DNA from: Deltaproteobacteria bacterium
Lineage (GTDB): Bacteria > UBA10199 > DSSB01
DNA length: 64,000 bases
NCBI GenBank assembly: GCA_024233625.1
Contig: JACKPJ010000001.1
Span: 243,945 to 307,944 of the forward strand
Reading direction: 5' to 3'
In this document: positions 24,687 to 35,300 of the stretch, one piece after another
How the letters are laid out: each line of letters begins with the position of its first letter
Numbering within the stretch: the first letter of the stretch is position 1
Notes under the pieces: model-generated
Told to the model about the DNA's origin: nothing
Seen by the model: only the letters and a program-made list of their open reading frames with translations
Database searches by the model: none
Program-made: the position numbers and the translations under genes

Positions 24687-25058
24687 TATCGATTCTCCTT
24701 ACCCAGGCTATAATGTTTGTATTTAATTTTTATTTAAAATGCGTCTTGTCTTTATTTTATTTTTCTACTTGATAGCAATGTATTTTTTTCTTTTCAAAAA
24801 CTCTGTGAGAGCTCTGCATTTATGTTCAATCATTTTTAATTCCTGCTATGAAGTGTTAATATTAACTTAAGACGGAGGTTCGATTTCCGAACGGTGTTTG
24901 AAGCAAGAGCTCAATTTCTGGTCGGTTTTTTGAAAATAAAACTTAAGAATAAAACTTAAGACGGAGAAAATAAAAAAATAAAAAAAAATAAGACGGAGTA
25001 AACTAACTCTTTGAATTAATGAGGATTTTGTTACTCCGTCTTATTTTTTATTTATTTT
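24687..25058. other. 372-bp intergenic region with several REP family 1 cores
   Basis: No gene is visible. It holds the leader of FeeM-like gene 2 (minus strand), then REP cores at 24869, 24958, 24990 and 25031. A GATTTCCGAACGG/CTGGTCGG motif pair also occurs between cores. Confidence 0.5.
24869..25042. repeat. REP family 1 cluster including a 53-bp inverted pair
   Basis: Direct cores at 24869-24877 and 24958-24966 precede an inverted pair 24990-25042 (AAGACGGAGTAA ... TTACTCCGTCTT). Read on the minus strand, the pair is about as long as the copy at 29701-29753 and shares its inner AGTTAGTTTACTCC half. It ends 16 nt before the stop of the large unknown gene and could terminate it. Confidence 0.7.
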
Positions 25059-27179
25059 TTACTCACCATCTTTGCGGATCAGTCGGAAGAGATAAGAACT
25101 TAACTTCTCCATTTTGAGTTTTTCACTCACGAAATTTTCAATGAGTTTTTCCAGTGAGCCATATTTTTTTTCATCCAATTCGTGTTTTTCAACAAAGTTC
25201 TGCCATATTGCTTTTGCACTTGTGTCACTTTCACCCGCTGCTTCGAAGAAAAGTTGAAAGGCCTCGACTTGTTGTCCTTCATCAGAAGATTGAATTCCTA
25301 AAAAGAGCAAAGTCGCAGCCTCTTCTTCGTTCAGTCCTAATATACTCTGGGACTCTGCAACGAGAATGTCATAGCATAGTGCGCGCAAACTCTGGATGTA
25401 TTCATCCTCTCTCCAATTCATTTTGTGAAGACTCTCATTTTTTGACAGCTCACTGATAATTTCGAGCACAGCATCATTATCAAAAATATGATACGCTAGG
25501 GCGCGGTTCATTTCATAATTGATGGCATGGTCATGAGCAGCCGCGGTGATGTAGCCATTTGAGTCTTTTGTAGAGAGATGAATTTGTCGTTTCACTTCTT
25601 TGGCAATTGCTTGCGCAAAACCTCGGCGAGTGAGCTTCTCATTTACTGTCGCCCCTGCAAAACCCAAGGTGCCCGCTGTGGCAAATCCAAAAAGCGCAGT
25701 TACTAAAGAGGGCGGTAAAACCATAAAGGTTAAAAGTCCGGCTGGAACACTCAACATTTCGAGGGCACCTGAAACCATATTTCCCACACCATTGACATAA
25801 GTTAAGTTTCGGCCCCGCAGAACGCGCGTCGAACCTCCTGCAATTGAAAATGCCGAACCCAGTATTGGAAGTGATTTAGCCGCAAAAGATCCCAAGGCAG
25901 AAGCTGGTTTAAAATAATAGGTGACACTCGCGACAACATCTAGAATTCCTAAAAAGCTGGTAGACGAAGCGGCAACTTTTTCAGCACTACTGGCATAAGG
26001 ATTGTGAGCAAGCGCAATAGCTTCACTGGTCGCACCTATCGCCGCTACGCCGGGGAGGGCAAGACCAAATCCAAATCTACCCACCTTGCCAAAGAACTGA
26101 GTAGTCCTCCCATAGCCTGACACATTATTCTGATTGGGAATGAAGGGTTCAGTTGGGTACAATGCAATTTCAACATCCCCCTGCTGAAGATGTTTTAAAC
26201 TATAGGGGCTATAACTAGCCGTGAAGCGAAGTAACTCTTTATTGACTGTATTTAATAGTTGCAGATCATCAAGACTATTTAAGTTGCCGTTGAACAATTT
26301 TACAAAAAATATATACTGCCTTCGTTTGGCTTCAATTTTATATTTTCCAAAGAATTCTGCAGCTTCAACTGAGTTTTTACTGACTGCCGCTGTTCTCTTG
26401 TATTGCCCTAATGCTTGACTGGCTTCATCATGACCAGCCTCAAGGAGAAGGCGCGCAATATGTTGCTGCTCAAAAACATTGACCTCTTCTCCTCGAAGGT
26501 ATTTACAAATCGCTCTAAAGTATATATTAAAAAATTCCGGATCATAGCCTCCCATGCTTCTGAGCTCTGCAGCCTCAAGATAATTAATTACTCGACGTAC
26601 GAGATAGTCCCCCGCTGTCAAAGACCCCATGTCACTTCTTAGTTTGCTATTGCGAATGAGCTGAATAATGACTGCTTCTGTTAATTTACTCAAGATGCTT
26701 GACTGAGGTATTCTCTGCCCTGAACTTTGATAAATATGCTCAACAATTTTTTGAACATTCTTGACCAAACTGGATAAATCTTGAGACTTGAGAACTTGCT
26801 TGGGATTGTTTTGACTCATCATGCCAGCTAACTCACGACTGACTTGTTGTGCGAGTTCGGCGTTTTCTCCATAGGGAATAGTTGCATGAGGAGAGCCTTG
26901 TAAAATAGCGGCAAGTGGCGAGAGTTGTTTTGTTGAGTTGTCTAAATTTTTAGGAAAAGCTGGACCTGGTTTCATGAGGACAGTATGAACACCGCCACTA
27001 ATAATAGCCTTTTCCATCCCGGAAACATATTCATCAGTGATGAGACTCTTTTCTTCTGCTGCGATATCTACACTTACCACCACCGGAACATCGGAAGAGT
27101 CCTCATAATTTACTTGGGAACCGCTACTCAATTCGTGAGAATTCACGAGTATCCCGGAAACATCTACAAATAGAGCCAT
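25059..27179 (-). CDS. large protein of unknown function with a hydrophobic glycine-rich central region
   Basis: No known family is recognised in this 706-residue protein. Residues of about 1-300 are mixed and mostly helical. About 360-520 contains several hydrophobic Gly/Ala-rich segments (FGFGLALPGVAAIGAT, LGSFAAKSLPILGSAFSIAGG, LVTALFGFATAGTLGFAGA), like those of membrane-inserting toxins or effectors. The last 200 residues are charged helices. No Sec signal peptide is present. The ATG is chosen over an upstream TTG; GGCGGG precedes it. A secreted effector or toxin is one possibility, but nothing in the sequence proves it. It is transcribed toward FeeM-like gene 2 and away from the CqsA-like gene. 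Confidence 0.6.
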   Translation of the reverse strand: MALFVDVSGILVNSHELSSGSQVNYEDSSDVPVVVSVDIAAEEKSLITDEYVSGMEKAIISGGVHTVLMKPGPAFPKNLDNSTKQLSPLAAILQGSPHATIPYGENAELAQQVSRELAGMMSQNNPKQVLKSQDLSSLVKNVQKIVEHIYQSSGQRIPQSSILSKLTEAVIIQLIRNSKLRSDMGSLTAGDYLVRRVINYLEAAELRSMGGYDPEFFNIYFRAICKYLRGEEVNVFEQQHIARLLLEAGHDEASQALGQYKRTAAVSKNSVEAAEFFGKYKIEAKRRQYIFFVKLFNGNLNSLDDLQLLNTVNKELLRFTASYSPYSLKHLQQGDVEIALYPTEPFIPNQNNVSGYGRTTQFFGKVGRFGFGLALPGVAAIGATSEAIALAHNPYASSAEKVAASSTSFLGILDVVASVTYYFKPASALGSFAAKSLPILGSAFSIAGGSTRVLRGRNLTYVNGVGNMVSGALEMLSVPAGLLTFMVLPPSLVTALFGFATAGTLGFAGATVNEKLTRRGFAQAIAKEVKRQIHLSTKDSNGYITAAAHDHAINYEMNRALAYHIFDNDAVLEIISELSKNESLHKMNWREDEYIQSLRALCYDILVAESQSILGLNEEEAATLLFLGIQSSDEGQQVEAFQLFFEAAGESDTSAKAIWQNFVEKHELDEKKYGSLEKLIENFVSEKLKMEKLSSYLFRLIRKDGE

Positions 27180-27372
27180 ACTTTTAAACCCGCCTATATT
27201 CAACAACCCAAAGATTTTTTTCGCTTACATTTTTTTTGTCTAAGGTCAATCTTTGTTTGAGTCACAGAATACCATGTCTAGTTAGGTAACACAAACACTA
27301 CTAAAGTTAGGTACAATTTCGAAAAAAATTTCTTAAAATTTTCCTCTTACAATATCGAAAGGGGAAAGTAGT

Positions 27373-28551
27373 ATGAATTTTGAGAATGTGCACACTATTG
27401 AAGATACCGAGTCCGCATATAAGTTATTATCTAAAAAAAGCTCATATATAGAATGGCAAAAGTTTGAAGTTTTAAATGTTCTTCCTTTAATGAAAGCCAG
27501 CCCGCGAGAAGATTCTGTCAAATTGTATTCTAATGATTATCTTTCTCTTTCCCAACATCCTAAAATTTTAGCGAGTCAAATACAATCAATTCAACACATG
27601 AATGAAGAAATCATGATGTCTGGGGTATTCCTCAATAATGTATCACAACAAGGTCAGCTTGAAAAAAAAATGGCTCATTTTTTAAAATCAGAAGAAACGA
27701 TTTTATGTCAATCGGGCTATTTTGCAAATCTCGGTTTAATTCAGGCGCTTGCTGAACCAGGCATGGTCATACATATTGATGAAAATGCACACTGCTCCCT
27801 TTGGGAAGGTGCAATCAGGTCGGGAGCGAGAATCTTTTATTTTAAGCATAATGATGTCTCACATTTGCAAAAAAAAATTCATCAATTTGGGCCCGGTCTT
27901 ATTGTTATTGATTCGGTCTATAGTACGCTGGGCGCTCAAGCTCGATTAGAAGAAATTGTCGAAATTGGAGTGCAAAATAATTGCATCATGGTCGTCGATG
28001 AATCTCACTCTTTAGGAACCCACGGTTCTTTAGGAGAAGGCCTGGTGGCTGAGTTAGGATTAGAAGAAAAAGTTCATTTTAGAACGGCAAGTCTTTCGAA
28101 GTCATTTGTGTGCCGGGCCGGTATTATAACTTGTCTTGCAAAATATAAACATTACATTACACATTCAGCCTCACCTTTTATTTTTAGTTCTGCTTTGCAG
28201 GCGCATGAAATAGCTCGCATTGATGCTGTTCTCGAAGAAGTCAAAATTGCCCACGAACAAAGAAAATTAGTAAAAAGAAATACTCACATCATAAGAAAGG
28301 AAATTGAGGGTTTGGGTATACATCTATTAGGAAGTGAACAAATCATCCCACTCATTGCAGGAACAAAAGAAGCAGCTTTTATGCTGCGGGATTTTTTAGA
28401 GGAGAGAAATGTGTTTGGTGCTATTTTTATTCCCCCTGCAACAGCAAAGGACCATTGCATGGTGCGGCTTTCAGTTCATGCTGCTTTAAAAGAAAGTGAG
28501 ATATCCTATTTATTAGAGGTCATTAAAAAAGCTAAGAAGTTTCTGCTTTAA
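27373..28551 (+). CDS. cqsA: CqsA/LqsA-like alpha-hydroxyketone autoinducer synthase
   Basis: This PLP-dependent alpha-oxoamine synthase is closer to CqsA than to BioF or Kbl: SLWEGA near residue 142, YSTLG at 183, VVDESHSLGTHG at 207-218 with PLP-ring D209, and TASLSKSFVCRAG with Schiff-base K243. The late block RDFLEERNVFGAIFIPPAT also matches. CqsA of Vibrio makes CAI-1 from a fatty acyl-CoA and S-adenosylmethionine; LqsA is the Legionella form. Length (392 aa) is right. GGGGAA precedes the ATG. No CqsS/LqsS sensor kinase or response regulator is in the window. It lies in a region with other acyl-chain enzymes. Confidence 0.83.
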   Translation: MNFENVHTIEDTESAYKLLSKKSSYIEWQKFEVLNVLPLMKASPREDSVKLYSNDYLSLSQHPKILASQIQSIQHMNEEIMMSGVFLNNVSQQGQLEKKMAHFLKSEETILCQSGYFANLGLIQALAEPGMVIHIDENAHCSLWEGAIRSGARIFYFKHNDVSHLQKKIHQFGPGLIVIDSVYSTLGAQARLEEIVEIGVQNNCIMVVDESHSLGTHGSLGEGLVAELGLEEKVHFRTASLSKSFVCRAGIITCLAKYKHYITHSASPFIFSSALQAHEIARIDAVLEEVKIAHEQRKLVKRNTHIIRKEIEGLGIHLLGSEQIIPLIAGTKEAAFMLRDFLEERNVFGAIFIPPATAKDHCMVRLSVHAALKESEISYLLEVIKKAKKFLL

Positions 28552-28700
28552 TTTTTATAGTAGAACCTTACTGAAACAATTCCTGTAAAATTGATAGAAA
28601 ATATTCATCGTTCAATATATTATTGCCACAATGGAAAGCAAATAAGATATCACTGTGAGCAATGTTGCTAACAGCAATATCTAGCTGTGAGGAATACCTC

Positions 28701-29675
28701 ATGATACTAGCGATTTTGACTTTGATATTTGGTCTTGCACTACTCGTGTGGAGTGCAGACCGTTTTGTGGATGGTTCAGCCTCCACTGCGCGTTATTTCG
28801 GAATGCCTCCGCTGCTAATTGGTATGGTGATTGTTGGTTTTGGGACATCTGCACCTGAAATGGTCGTTTCAGCTTTGGCATCGATCAATGGAAACGCAGG
28901 AATCGCGCTTGGCAATGCCTACGGGTCAAATATCGCCAACATTGCTTTAATCCTCGGAATATCTGCATTAATTAATCCTATCATGATTCATTCAACAGTA
29001 TTGCGTAAGGAACTACCTATACTGACATTTGTGACCCTTCTTACAGTTATCCTTCTTGAAGACCTTAAGTTGTCACGACTCGATGCAGTTATTCTCCTAC
29101 TGGTATTTGTAGGTCTAATGGCATGGACCATTTTTCAGGGACTGAAGAAAAAGAACGACACTTTGGGTCAAGAGATTGAAAAGGAAACAACTGAAAATGA
29201 GATGCCAATTAAACGGGCTATGTTTTGGCTTGTTGTTGGACTACTATTACTTATTACTAGTTCCCGCATTCTTGTGTGGAGCTCAGTTGAGATTGCCAAG
29301 CTATTCAATGTAAGTGATATGATCATCGGTTTAACCATTGTAGCGGTGGGCACCTCTTTGCCGGAGCTTGCCTCGTCTGTCATAGCAGCTCGAAAAGGCG
29401 AGCATGATATCGCGCTGGGAAATGTACTCGGATCAAATTTATTCAACACGCTGGCCGTTGTGGGCATAGCTGGAACCATTCATCCCTTTGCAGTAGAACC
29501 TGAAACACTCTCACGAGACATAACTGTTATGGGAGTTTTAACCATATCACTTTTCGTTATTGGTTATGAATTTAAAGGAAGTCAAGGACGCATAAATCGT
29601 CTCGCAGCAATGATTCTTCTGCTGATTTATGTGGGATATACTGCATGGCTGATCAACGCAGTTATCAGCAGTTAA
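28701..29675 (+). CDS. calcium/sodium antiporter (CaCA family, YrbG-like)
   Basis: The two inverted alpha repeats of cation/Ca2+ exchangers are clear: GFGTSAPEMVVSALAS with GNAYGSNIANIALILG in the first half and AVGTSLPELASSVIAA with GNVLGSNLFNTLAVVG in the second. About ten membrane segments fill the 324 residues, with a short charged loop in the middle (KKKNDTLGQEIEKE). It sits in the inner membrane and exchanges Ca2+ for Na+ or H+. The ATG is chosen over one 13 codons upstream because GAGG precedes it. A REP inverted pair follows the stop. Confidence 0.9.
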   Translation: MILAILTLIFGLALLVWSADRFVDGSASTARYFGMPPLLIGMVIVGFGTSAPEMVVSALASINGNAGIALGNAYGSNIANIALILGISALINPIMIHSTVLRKELPILTFVTLLTVILLEDLKLSRLDAVILLLVFVGLMAWTIFQGLKKKNDTLGQEIEKETTENEMPIKRAMFWLVVGLLLLITSSRILVWSSVEIAKLFNVSDMIIGLTIVAVGTSLPELASSVIAARKGEHDIALGNVLGSNLFNTLAVVGIAGTIHPFAVEPETLSRDITVMGVLTISLFVIGYEFKGSQGRINRLAAMILLLIYVGYTAWLINAVISS

Positions 29676-29700
29676 GACATGAGTGATCAATAAGAAAATC

Positions 29701-29753
29701 AAGACGGAGTAACAAAACTCTTATAAATTCATGAAGTTAGTTTACTCCGTCTT
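29701..29753. repeat. REP family 1 inverted pair, 53 bp
   Basis: AAGACGGAGTAA and TTACTCCGTCTT stand at the ends, with inner sequence matching the pair at 24990-25042 read in reverse. It lies 25 nt after the antiporter stop codon. Confidence 0.75.
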
Positions 29754-29923
29754 GAATTTTTTTGTTGAATTGCATTTTAGATGAAAATTTTTGAATAAAA
29801 ATTCGGTATATATTACAACTCGGCAAGCACTTTAATCGTTTAATTCCTGAGAAACCATTTTATTACTCAATTTTTCATGATATTTATCATTTTTTATTCA
29901 TACTTTACTAGCTGGACCCTTTA

Positions 29924-30436
29924 ATGAAAATGCAATTCAATCCAAAATTTAATATTTTGATAAAACTCTTGAATCGTATGATACGCGTCATATTCATTTT
30001 ACTTTTGGCTGCCTCTCCCACACTATTATCCGCAGGAGAAGTAGAAAGTTCTCAACTATTACAAAGTGCGCATCGTATTTGGCCACAATTTAGCAATAAC
30101 GACTTATCTAAGCACCTAAATTCCGGTCTCTGGAATGATGACAAAACTGCCCTAGCGGTTGTCATTTCAAACAGCTCATACGTATTTTTAGCACAAGCGG
30201 AGGGAACTTTTCTGGCTGTGAACATAAGCCGTGTCGAAGATGCTAACTTGGGAAAACTCGGAATACAAAACAAGTCTTGGTACGACCGTGTTGAAACAAT
30301 TCCTTTAAAATGGGAAGATCGAAAGGATAAATTGTTTCAAGTCACTATGCAAACTAGCGCATGGAAGAACGGAAAAAAATACACTGTAGCAGAACTTTTA
30401 TTGATAAAAAATAACGGCACTGTGCTCTGGCGTTAA
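29924..30436 (+). CDS. small exported protein of unknown function
   Basis: A signal peptide is evident (MIRVIFILLLAASPTLLSAGE when read from the ATG at 29978, or with an 18-residue extension from the first ATG). The mature about 130 residues have mixed sheet/helix character (ALAVVISNSSYVFLAQAEGTFLAVNISRV) and end in a LLLIKNNGTVLWR strand. I do not recognise a family. No clear ribosome site supports either start. It is likely periplasmic. Confidence 0.5.
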   Translation: MKMQFNPKFNILIKLLNRMIRVIFILLLAASPTLLSAGEVESSQLLQSAHRIWPQFSNNDLSKHLNSGLWNDDKTALAVVISNSSYVFLAQAEGTFLAVNISRVEDANLGKLGIQNKSWYDRVETIPLKWEDRKDKLFQVTMQTSAWKNGKKYTVAELLLIKNNGTVLWR

Positions 30437-30599
30437 AAATTAAAAACTTACATTTCTATTATAGCTTCAAAAAAATCACACCTACTGCATAGTTTCAATT
30501 TGTGAAATCATCATTATTTTTGAAGAAAGAATATGCTGTCGAAATCAAATATGCTAACAGGAAGATCCCAAACTTAAAAATTTCAAATCAGGAGGTGTT

Positions 30600-31160
30600 A
30601 TGAAAGCCCTTAAAAAAATATTTTTTACTCTTTTGCTACTTGTTGCCATTCCTTTGATTACAGCATTGTTTGTAAAAAAAGAATATGCTGTCGAAAAAGA
30701 AATCATTATCGATCAACCGAGTGCAGTTGTTTTCGATTACATCAAGTATCTCAAAAACCAAGAAAACTTCAGCGTATGGGCCAAGATGGATCCGGCCATG
30801 AAAAGAGAATATCGCGGTACCGACGGCGAAGTTGGTTTTGTGTCAGCATGGGATAGTAGCAATCCCGAAGTTGGTAAAGGCGAACAAGAAATCAAGAAAA
30901 TAAGTGAAGGCCAAAGAATCGATCTTGAATTGCGTTTTTTTAAGCCTTTCCAAGCTACCGAACCTGCCTATATGAGCACCGAAGCTCTCAACGAAACGCA
31001 AACAAAAGTGATATGGGGCTTCCACGGCAAAATGGACTACCCTATGAACATCATGTTGCTCTTCATGAACATTGAAGAGAAAGTGGGAACCAGTCTCGAT
31101 ACAGGACTCAAAAATTTAAAAGAGATTTTAGAAAAAAATCAAACGGCTATTCTGCAGTAA
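30600..31160 (+). CDS. SRPBCC (START/polyketide-cyclase-like) family protein with N-terminal membrane anchor
   Basis: A single hydrophobic helix at residues 9-24 is followed by an SRPBCC fold: EKEIIIDQPSAVVFDYIKYLKNQENFSVW at the start, GEQEIKKISEGQRIDLELRF in the sheet and a C-terminal helix MNIEEKVGTSLDTGLKNLKEIL. This superfamily binds hydrophobic ligands. A role next to the type III polyketide synthase (convergent, 111 nt away) is possible but unproven. GGAGGTG precedes the ATG. It is probably anchored in the inner membrane. Confidence 0.75.
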   Translation: MKALKKIFFTLLLLVAIPLITALFVKKEYAVEKEIIIDQPSAVVFDYIKYLKNQENFSVWAKMDPAMKREYRGTDGEVGFVSAWDSSNPEVGKGEQEIKKISEGQRIDLELRFFKPFQATEPAYMSTEALNETQTKVIWGFHGKMDYPMNIMLLFMNIEEKVGTSLDTGLKNLKEILEKNQTAILQ

Positions 31161-31216
31161 GCACATCGCGCACTGTTTTATTATAATAAAATTGTTATGA
31201 TAAAATTAATAAAATT

Positions 31217-31228
31217 AAGACGCAGTAA
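31217..31228 (+). repeat. degenerate REP family 1 core
   Basis: AAGACGCAGTAA differs from the consensus by one base. No partner copy is seen. Confidence 0.4.
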
Positions 31229-31271
31229 TAAAACTACTTTATCATATCGATGGAGAAAAACAGCTAAAAGT

Positions 31272-32393
31272 CTATGCTTTTGAGTAGTATCCCCATTCAA
31301 TCGTGACCCCTGGCCCAAAGGCAAAGGTAGCAAGTTTATCTGACTGACAATCTTTTAACGTATTAGCTAAAACAAAGAGCATGGCCGCTGAGCTAAGGTT
31401 TCCTAGACTTTCCAATGTCTGGAAGGAAATGTCTAACGCGTTTGGTGGAAAGCCTATTTCGGTATATGCATTGAGGACATTTTCCAAAATGTTTGGCCCC
31501 CCGGGGTGAACTGCGAGAGCAGGAAATTCTCCGCCTGCCATATCCAAAATTTTCTTGAGAAGTTTTTTACCTTTGTCTGGGTTAGAAAAGTAGTTATACA
31601 GACTCTTGCCGACGTTTCTATCTAAGTATATTTCATAAGCGTGTTTATCTGGCGTGATTGGAGGAGTGAATCTTAAAAGGTCCTTTGTTCCCGGAATGAC
31701 AGTCATACCGGCCTTCTCAAATTTCCACTTACCCTCTGGAGCAACAACCACAGCTGCCGCCCCATCTCCAAAAAGAGAGCTAGCAACAAGGGTTGAGATG
31801 TGTGTATCAACGGGATCATAATGTGTCATCGCCATCTCCATAGCGACAACTAAAACGGCTTTTGATTCACCAGCACGAACAGTGTCTCTGGCTAGTCTTA
31901 AACAAGTAGCACCACAGAAGCATCCATTAAAAAATAACTCAGCTTTTTGTGTGTCTTCACCAAGTCCTAATTCTTCAATGAGTGAACAGGCAAGTCCTGG
32001 TTCCATCCATCCACTGGTCGAAGTTGTAATGATGTGTGAAATATCATCGACACTTCCTCCCCAGTCAGCAATTGCTTTTTGTGCTGCTTTAAGAGCTAAT
32101 TTGGGGGCATGATCTTTAAAAAATTTTAGTCTTCTCCATAGAGGAGGATCGAAGTCTTCTTCAGTAAAAATATCTTCGATGTTTTCTTCGCCCGGCTCAT
32201 CTAAAAAAGCTGGGTGTAGAGTATGTCTTTGTTTGATTCCTGTATTGAGAACAAATTTTCTGGCCAGCTTAATAATCTCTTCGCTTTGACCATTAAACTC
32301 TCTCATTTTTTTATCGATTTCGAGATATTTTTCAGTGCTAACTGGACTTGGAAGATAGTACCCGATGCCTGCTAAATAAGCTTCAGTCTTCAT
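31272..32393 (-). CDS. type III polyketide synthase (chalcone/stilbene synthase-like)
   Basis: The thiolase-fold enzyme has the Cys-His-Asn triad of type III PKSs: C158 in FFNGCFCGATCLRLA, H296 in LAVHPGGPNIL and N332 in ESLGNLSSAAMLFVL. The closing FAFGPGVTIEW matches the family GFGPG loop, with A for the first G. Such homodimers extend an acyl starter with malonyl-CoA to make alkylpyrones, alkylresorcinols or similar lipids. Its first codons overlap the end of the FAAL/ACP gene by 11 nt, so the acyl starter probably comes from that protein's carrier domain instead of free acyl-CoA (inference). Confidence 0.87.
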   Translation of the reverse strand: MKTEAYLAGIGYYLPSPVSTEKYLEIDKKMREFNGQSEEIIKLARKFVLNTGIKQRHTLHPAFLDEPGEENIEDIFTEEDFDPPLWRRLKFFKDHAPKLALKAAQKAIADWGGSVDDISHIITTSTSGWMEPGLACSLIEELGLGEDTQKAELFFNGCFCGATCLRLARDTVRAGESKAVLVVAMEMAMTHYDPVDTHISTLVASSLFGDGAAAVVVAPEGKWKFEKAGMTVIPGTKDLLRFTPPITPDKHAYEIYLDRNVGKSLYNYFSNPDKGKKLLKKILDMAGGEFPALAVHPGGPNILENVLNAYTEIGFPPNALDISFQTLESLGNLSSAAMLFVLANTLKDCQSDKLATFAFGPGVTIEWGYYSKA

Positions 32394-35300
32394 GGAAAAG
32401 CTCCAATCTTTTCAAACGAGTTGAAAAAAGGTAGTTTATAGGGTGTAAACTATCCACAATGTGCTTAAAATCCTCTCGGCTTACCTCTGAGGACATGAAG
32501 TTTATTTTCCACTTCTTATTTAAGTCCCTGAGAAGTCTTGGAGAATCGATTCCTTCCCTTGGACCTAAAGAAATCATCTTTATGTTGACTCCATCTAAAC
32601 TGAGCCGATTCACTTTGGCCTCCATGGCGAGGCAGGAAGCCATCCATGCCGAAGTGTTAGCATTAGGAAAATATGAAACTTTATCACAAAAAATAATTGC
32701 TTGGTAATCAGATGTTTTATGTGAGTTAATCCAATAATAAATTTGATCAATGAGTCCTGGCCCATCTGCCATTATATTTTTAATACGATTTTTGGTTTGT
32801 CTTAGGGCTGGACATTTACGAGAATTTTGCGCGATTCCCACCAACCAGGTTTTTTTATCGGTTTTTATGGCTTTGCGATCATACCGAATCTTTACATCAG
32901 CGCTTTCTAATTCTTTAAAAAGCTTATGTGATTTAGTCGAGTACTCTATGGCCGGAAGATAAAGGGACTCAACTCCAAAATCATTCACAAGATTTAATAT
33001 ACTCGAGCGCAAAAGCTCGCCATCACTTCCCCAAAAAACAGCGTTTCCACCCCATGACTCCTCGCTAGATTTTTCAAACGATTCTGCTTCTAAAATTGAA
33101 ACATAGGAGTCATTTTCAAAAAGTGAAAGATAGTTCAAATTTGACCAAAATTTGTCCGACATAATTTGAGAAACATGATTGCCGGTACGAATATATAATC
33201 GCAATTTTTTATTTTCCTCGGCAAAACCTTGAAAGAAACCAATCAGCGCGGATTGATTCAAAGACAGTTCTGAAGGGCTTTTGGTTTCGCTATCGAGTAA
33301 ATAGACATATAAATTACCCCTCAATTTATTGACCATTTTTTGACGACAAGATTCGATCAAGTCAATTGCCGAGGCTTTACTGCACTTAACGACGAGTAGA
33401 GTTGTTTGAAGATTGTCATTATTCATTAAAAATTGTGTATCAATATTATCCTCAAATTCTCGAGAATCTATGTTGACAAACTCAATCTTTCCCACACTTT
33501 TTACATTAAAGTTTTGAACTGAAGCGAGTTCAATTTTTCGAGTAAATAGTGTTGTGTTACTCGAATTCTGGTTCTGTTCGATAATTCCAAGGTTCTTGGC
33601 CAAGTCGATGAGCGACTTCGATTGGCCAATCAACGATGAATCAATATTGACTCCTGTTTCTTCTTCCACCCTCTCAACAATTTCCATCAAACCTATGCTA
33701 TCGATTCCAAGATCGCTGGGGGAATTTTTAAGACTACTTCGCGACAGCGGATGTCCCAAAACACTTTCAATAATATTGAGAAAAACAGAAAAGTTGTGAT
33801 CTGTACTGATATTAACACTTTCACTTTTTTGATTTTCACTAAGCACTAGCCCCGTATCTATGGTCATAAAAGCCGAATGTTTTTCAATTCCCTCGTTATA
33901 CATTTTTTGACACTTCATCCGTTGAACTTTTCCGCTAGAGGTTTTCGGCACAAGACCACGGGTCCCAAGAATAATAGAATGTATAGTAGCACCGGGGACA
34001 CTTGCATTAATCTCATGCCGAATATCTCTTGCGACATTGCTGAGACCTAGCTCATCTAATTTATGCTTTAGCTCAACAAACAGAACAATGGTTTCACTGG
34101 CTTCATTAGCTGCAGCAAAAGCAGCAATACCACCTGGGCGAATGTGCGGATTGGCATACCTCGCCGCATCTTCAATGTCCGTGGGATAATAATTTTTCCC
34201 ATTAACAATAATGAGTTCTTTCAATCGACCCACAACGTAAAGATGCCCATTAACAATTGTTCCCAAATCTCCTGTTTTTAAATAGCGATAACCATCATCA
34301 GGGACGAGTCTATTTTGAAATACTGACTCGCTATGTTCTTCCCCTTCAAAGCCATCAGCCTTACTTGGTGAATCTACAAAGATTTCTCCTACTTGTCCTT
34401 CACCTAGGATTTGGTGAGTCTCAGAATCTGCAATCTTAACTCTGATATCACCCATGACAGGACCACAGCCAATAAGAGTTTTAGCGTCTTTTCCTAACGG
34501 TGGAACAACCATTCTTTTTTGATGTAACTGCTGAGGATCTACCTCGATACGAGAACCTCCATTATTGGTTACCCCAGCAACATGTTCAGCCAGCCCGTAA
34601 CAACCAGATAAGGCACTCGCTTGAAGACCGCATTCTTTAAAGGTATTGAAAAAACGATCGACGGTTTCAGCATTAATTTGTTCACCTCCAAGTGCTATCA
34701 TTTCCAAATGGGATAAATCGTATTTACCTAAATTTTTCTTGTTTGTTTTTTTGACGGCGAGGTCGAGACCAAAATTTGGGGAGGGGGTATGGGTACATTT
34801 GAATTGACTTAAGATTTCTATCCATAGTTCTGGCCTCTGTAAAAAGAAAAGGGGAGAGGTCATGGTAATATTTCCATTCCCCCAAAGTGCACCTAGGATC
34901 GCTACATTTAATCCAAAGTCATGATAATGAGGTACCCACATACCAATTTCACTGCTTTCTGTCATTTTAACATTATTGCGTATAAACTGCAGCTGATGTG
35001 ACAAGTTGCCATGAGTAATTCGCACTCCTTTTGGTGCACTTGTAGAGCCAGAAGTGTATTGTAAAAACGCCAAATCATTTTTATCTGGTTCGTGAAAAAT
35101 AAACCCAGACGTATCATTTTTTAGGGTATCCGTAATGACCCATGGAATATGCGGCCATTTTGACTTTAACTTCATTTTAGATAATTGATTGAGCATGCCC
35201 CAGCGTTGATATTTGCGATATTCTTTATTGGTAAGGATTCTTTTTGCTTTTGAGTTCTCTAAAACATGATTTAAGAAACTAAGATCATAACCCCGAGGAT

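Noticed and set aside
24880..24980. tRNA or small RNA gene in the REP cluster
   Set aside because: No cloverleaf can be drawn and the sequence is AT-rich repeat filler.
27182..27206. TTG start for the 706-residue protein
   Set aside because: The downstream ATG is preceded by a GGCGGG motif and gives a more typical start; the TTG has no ribosome site.
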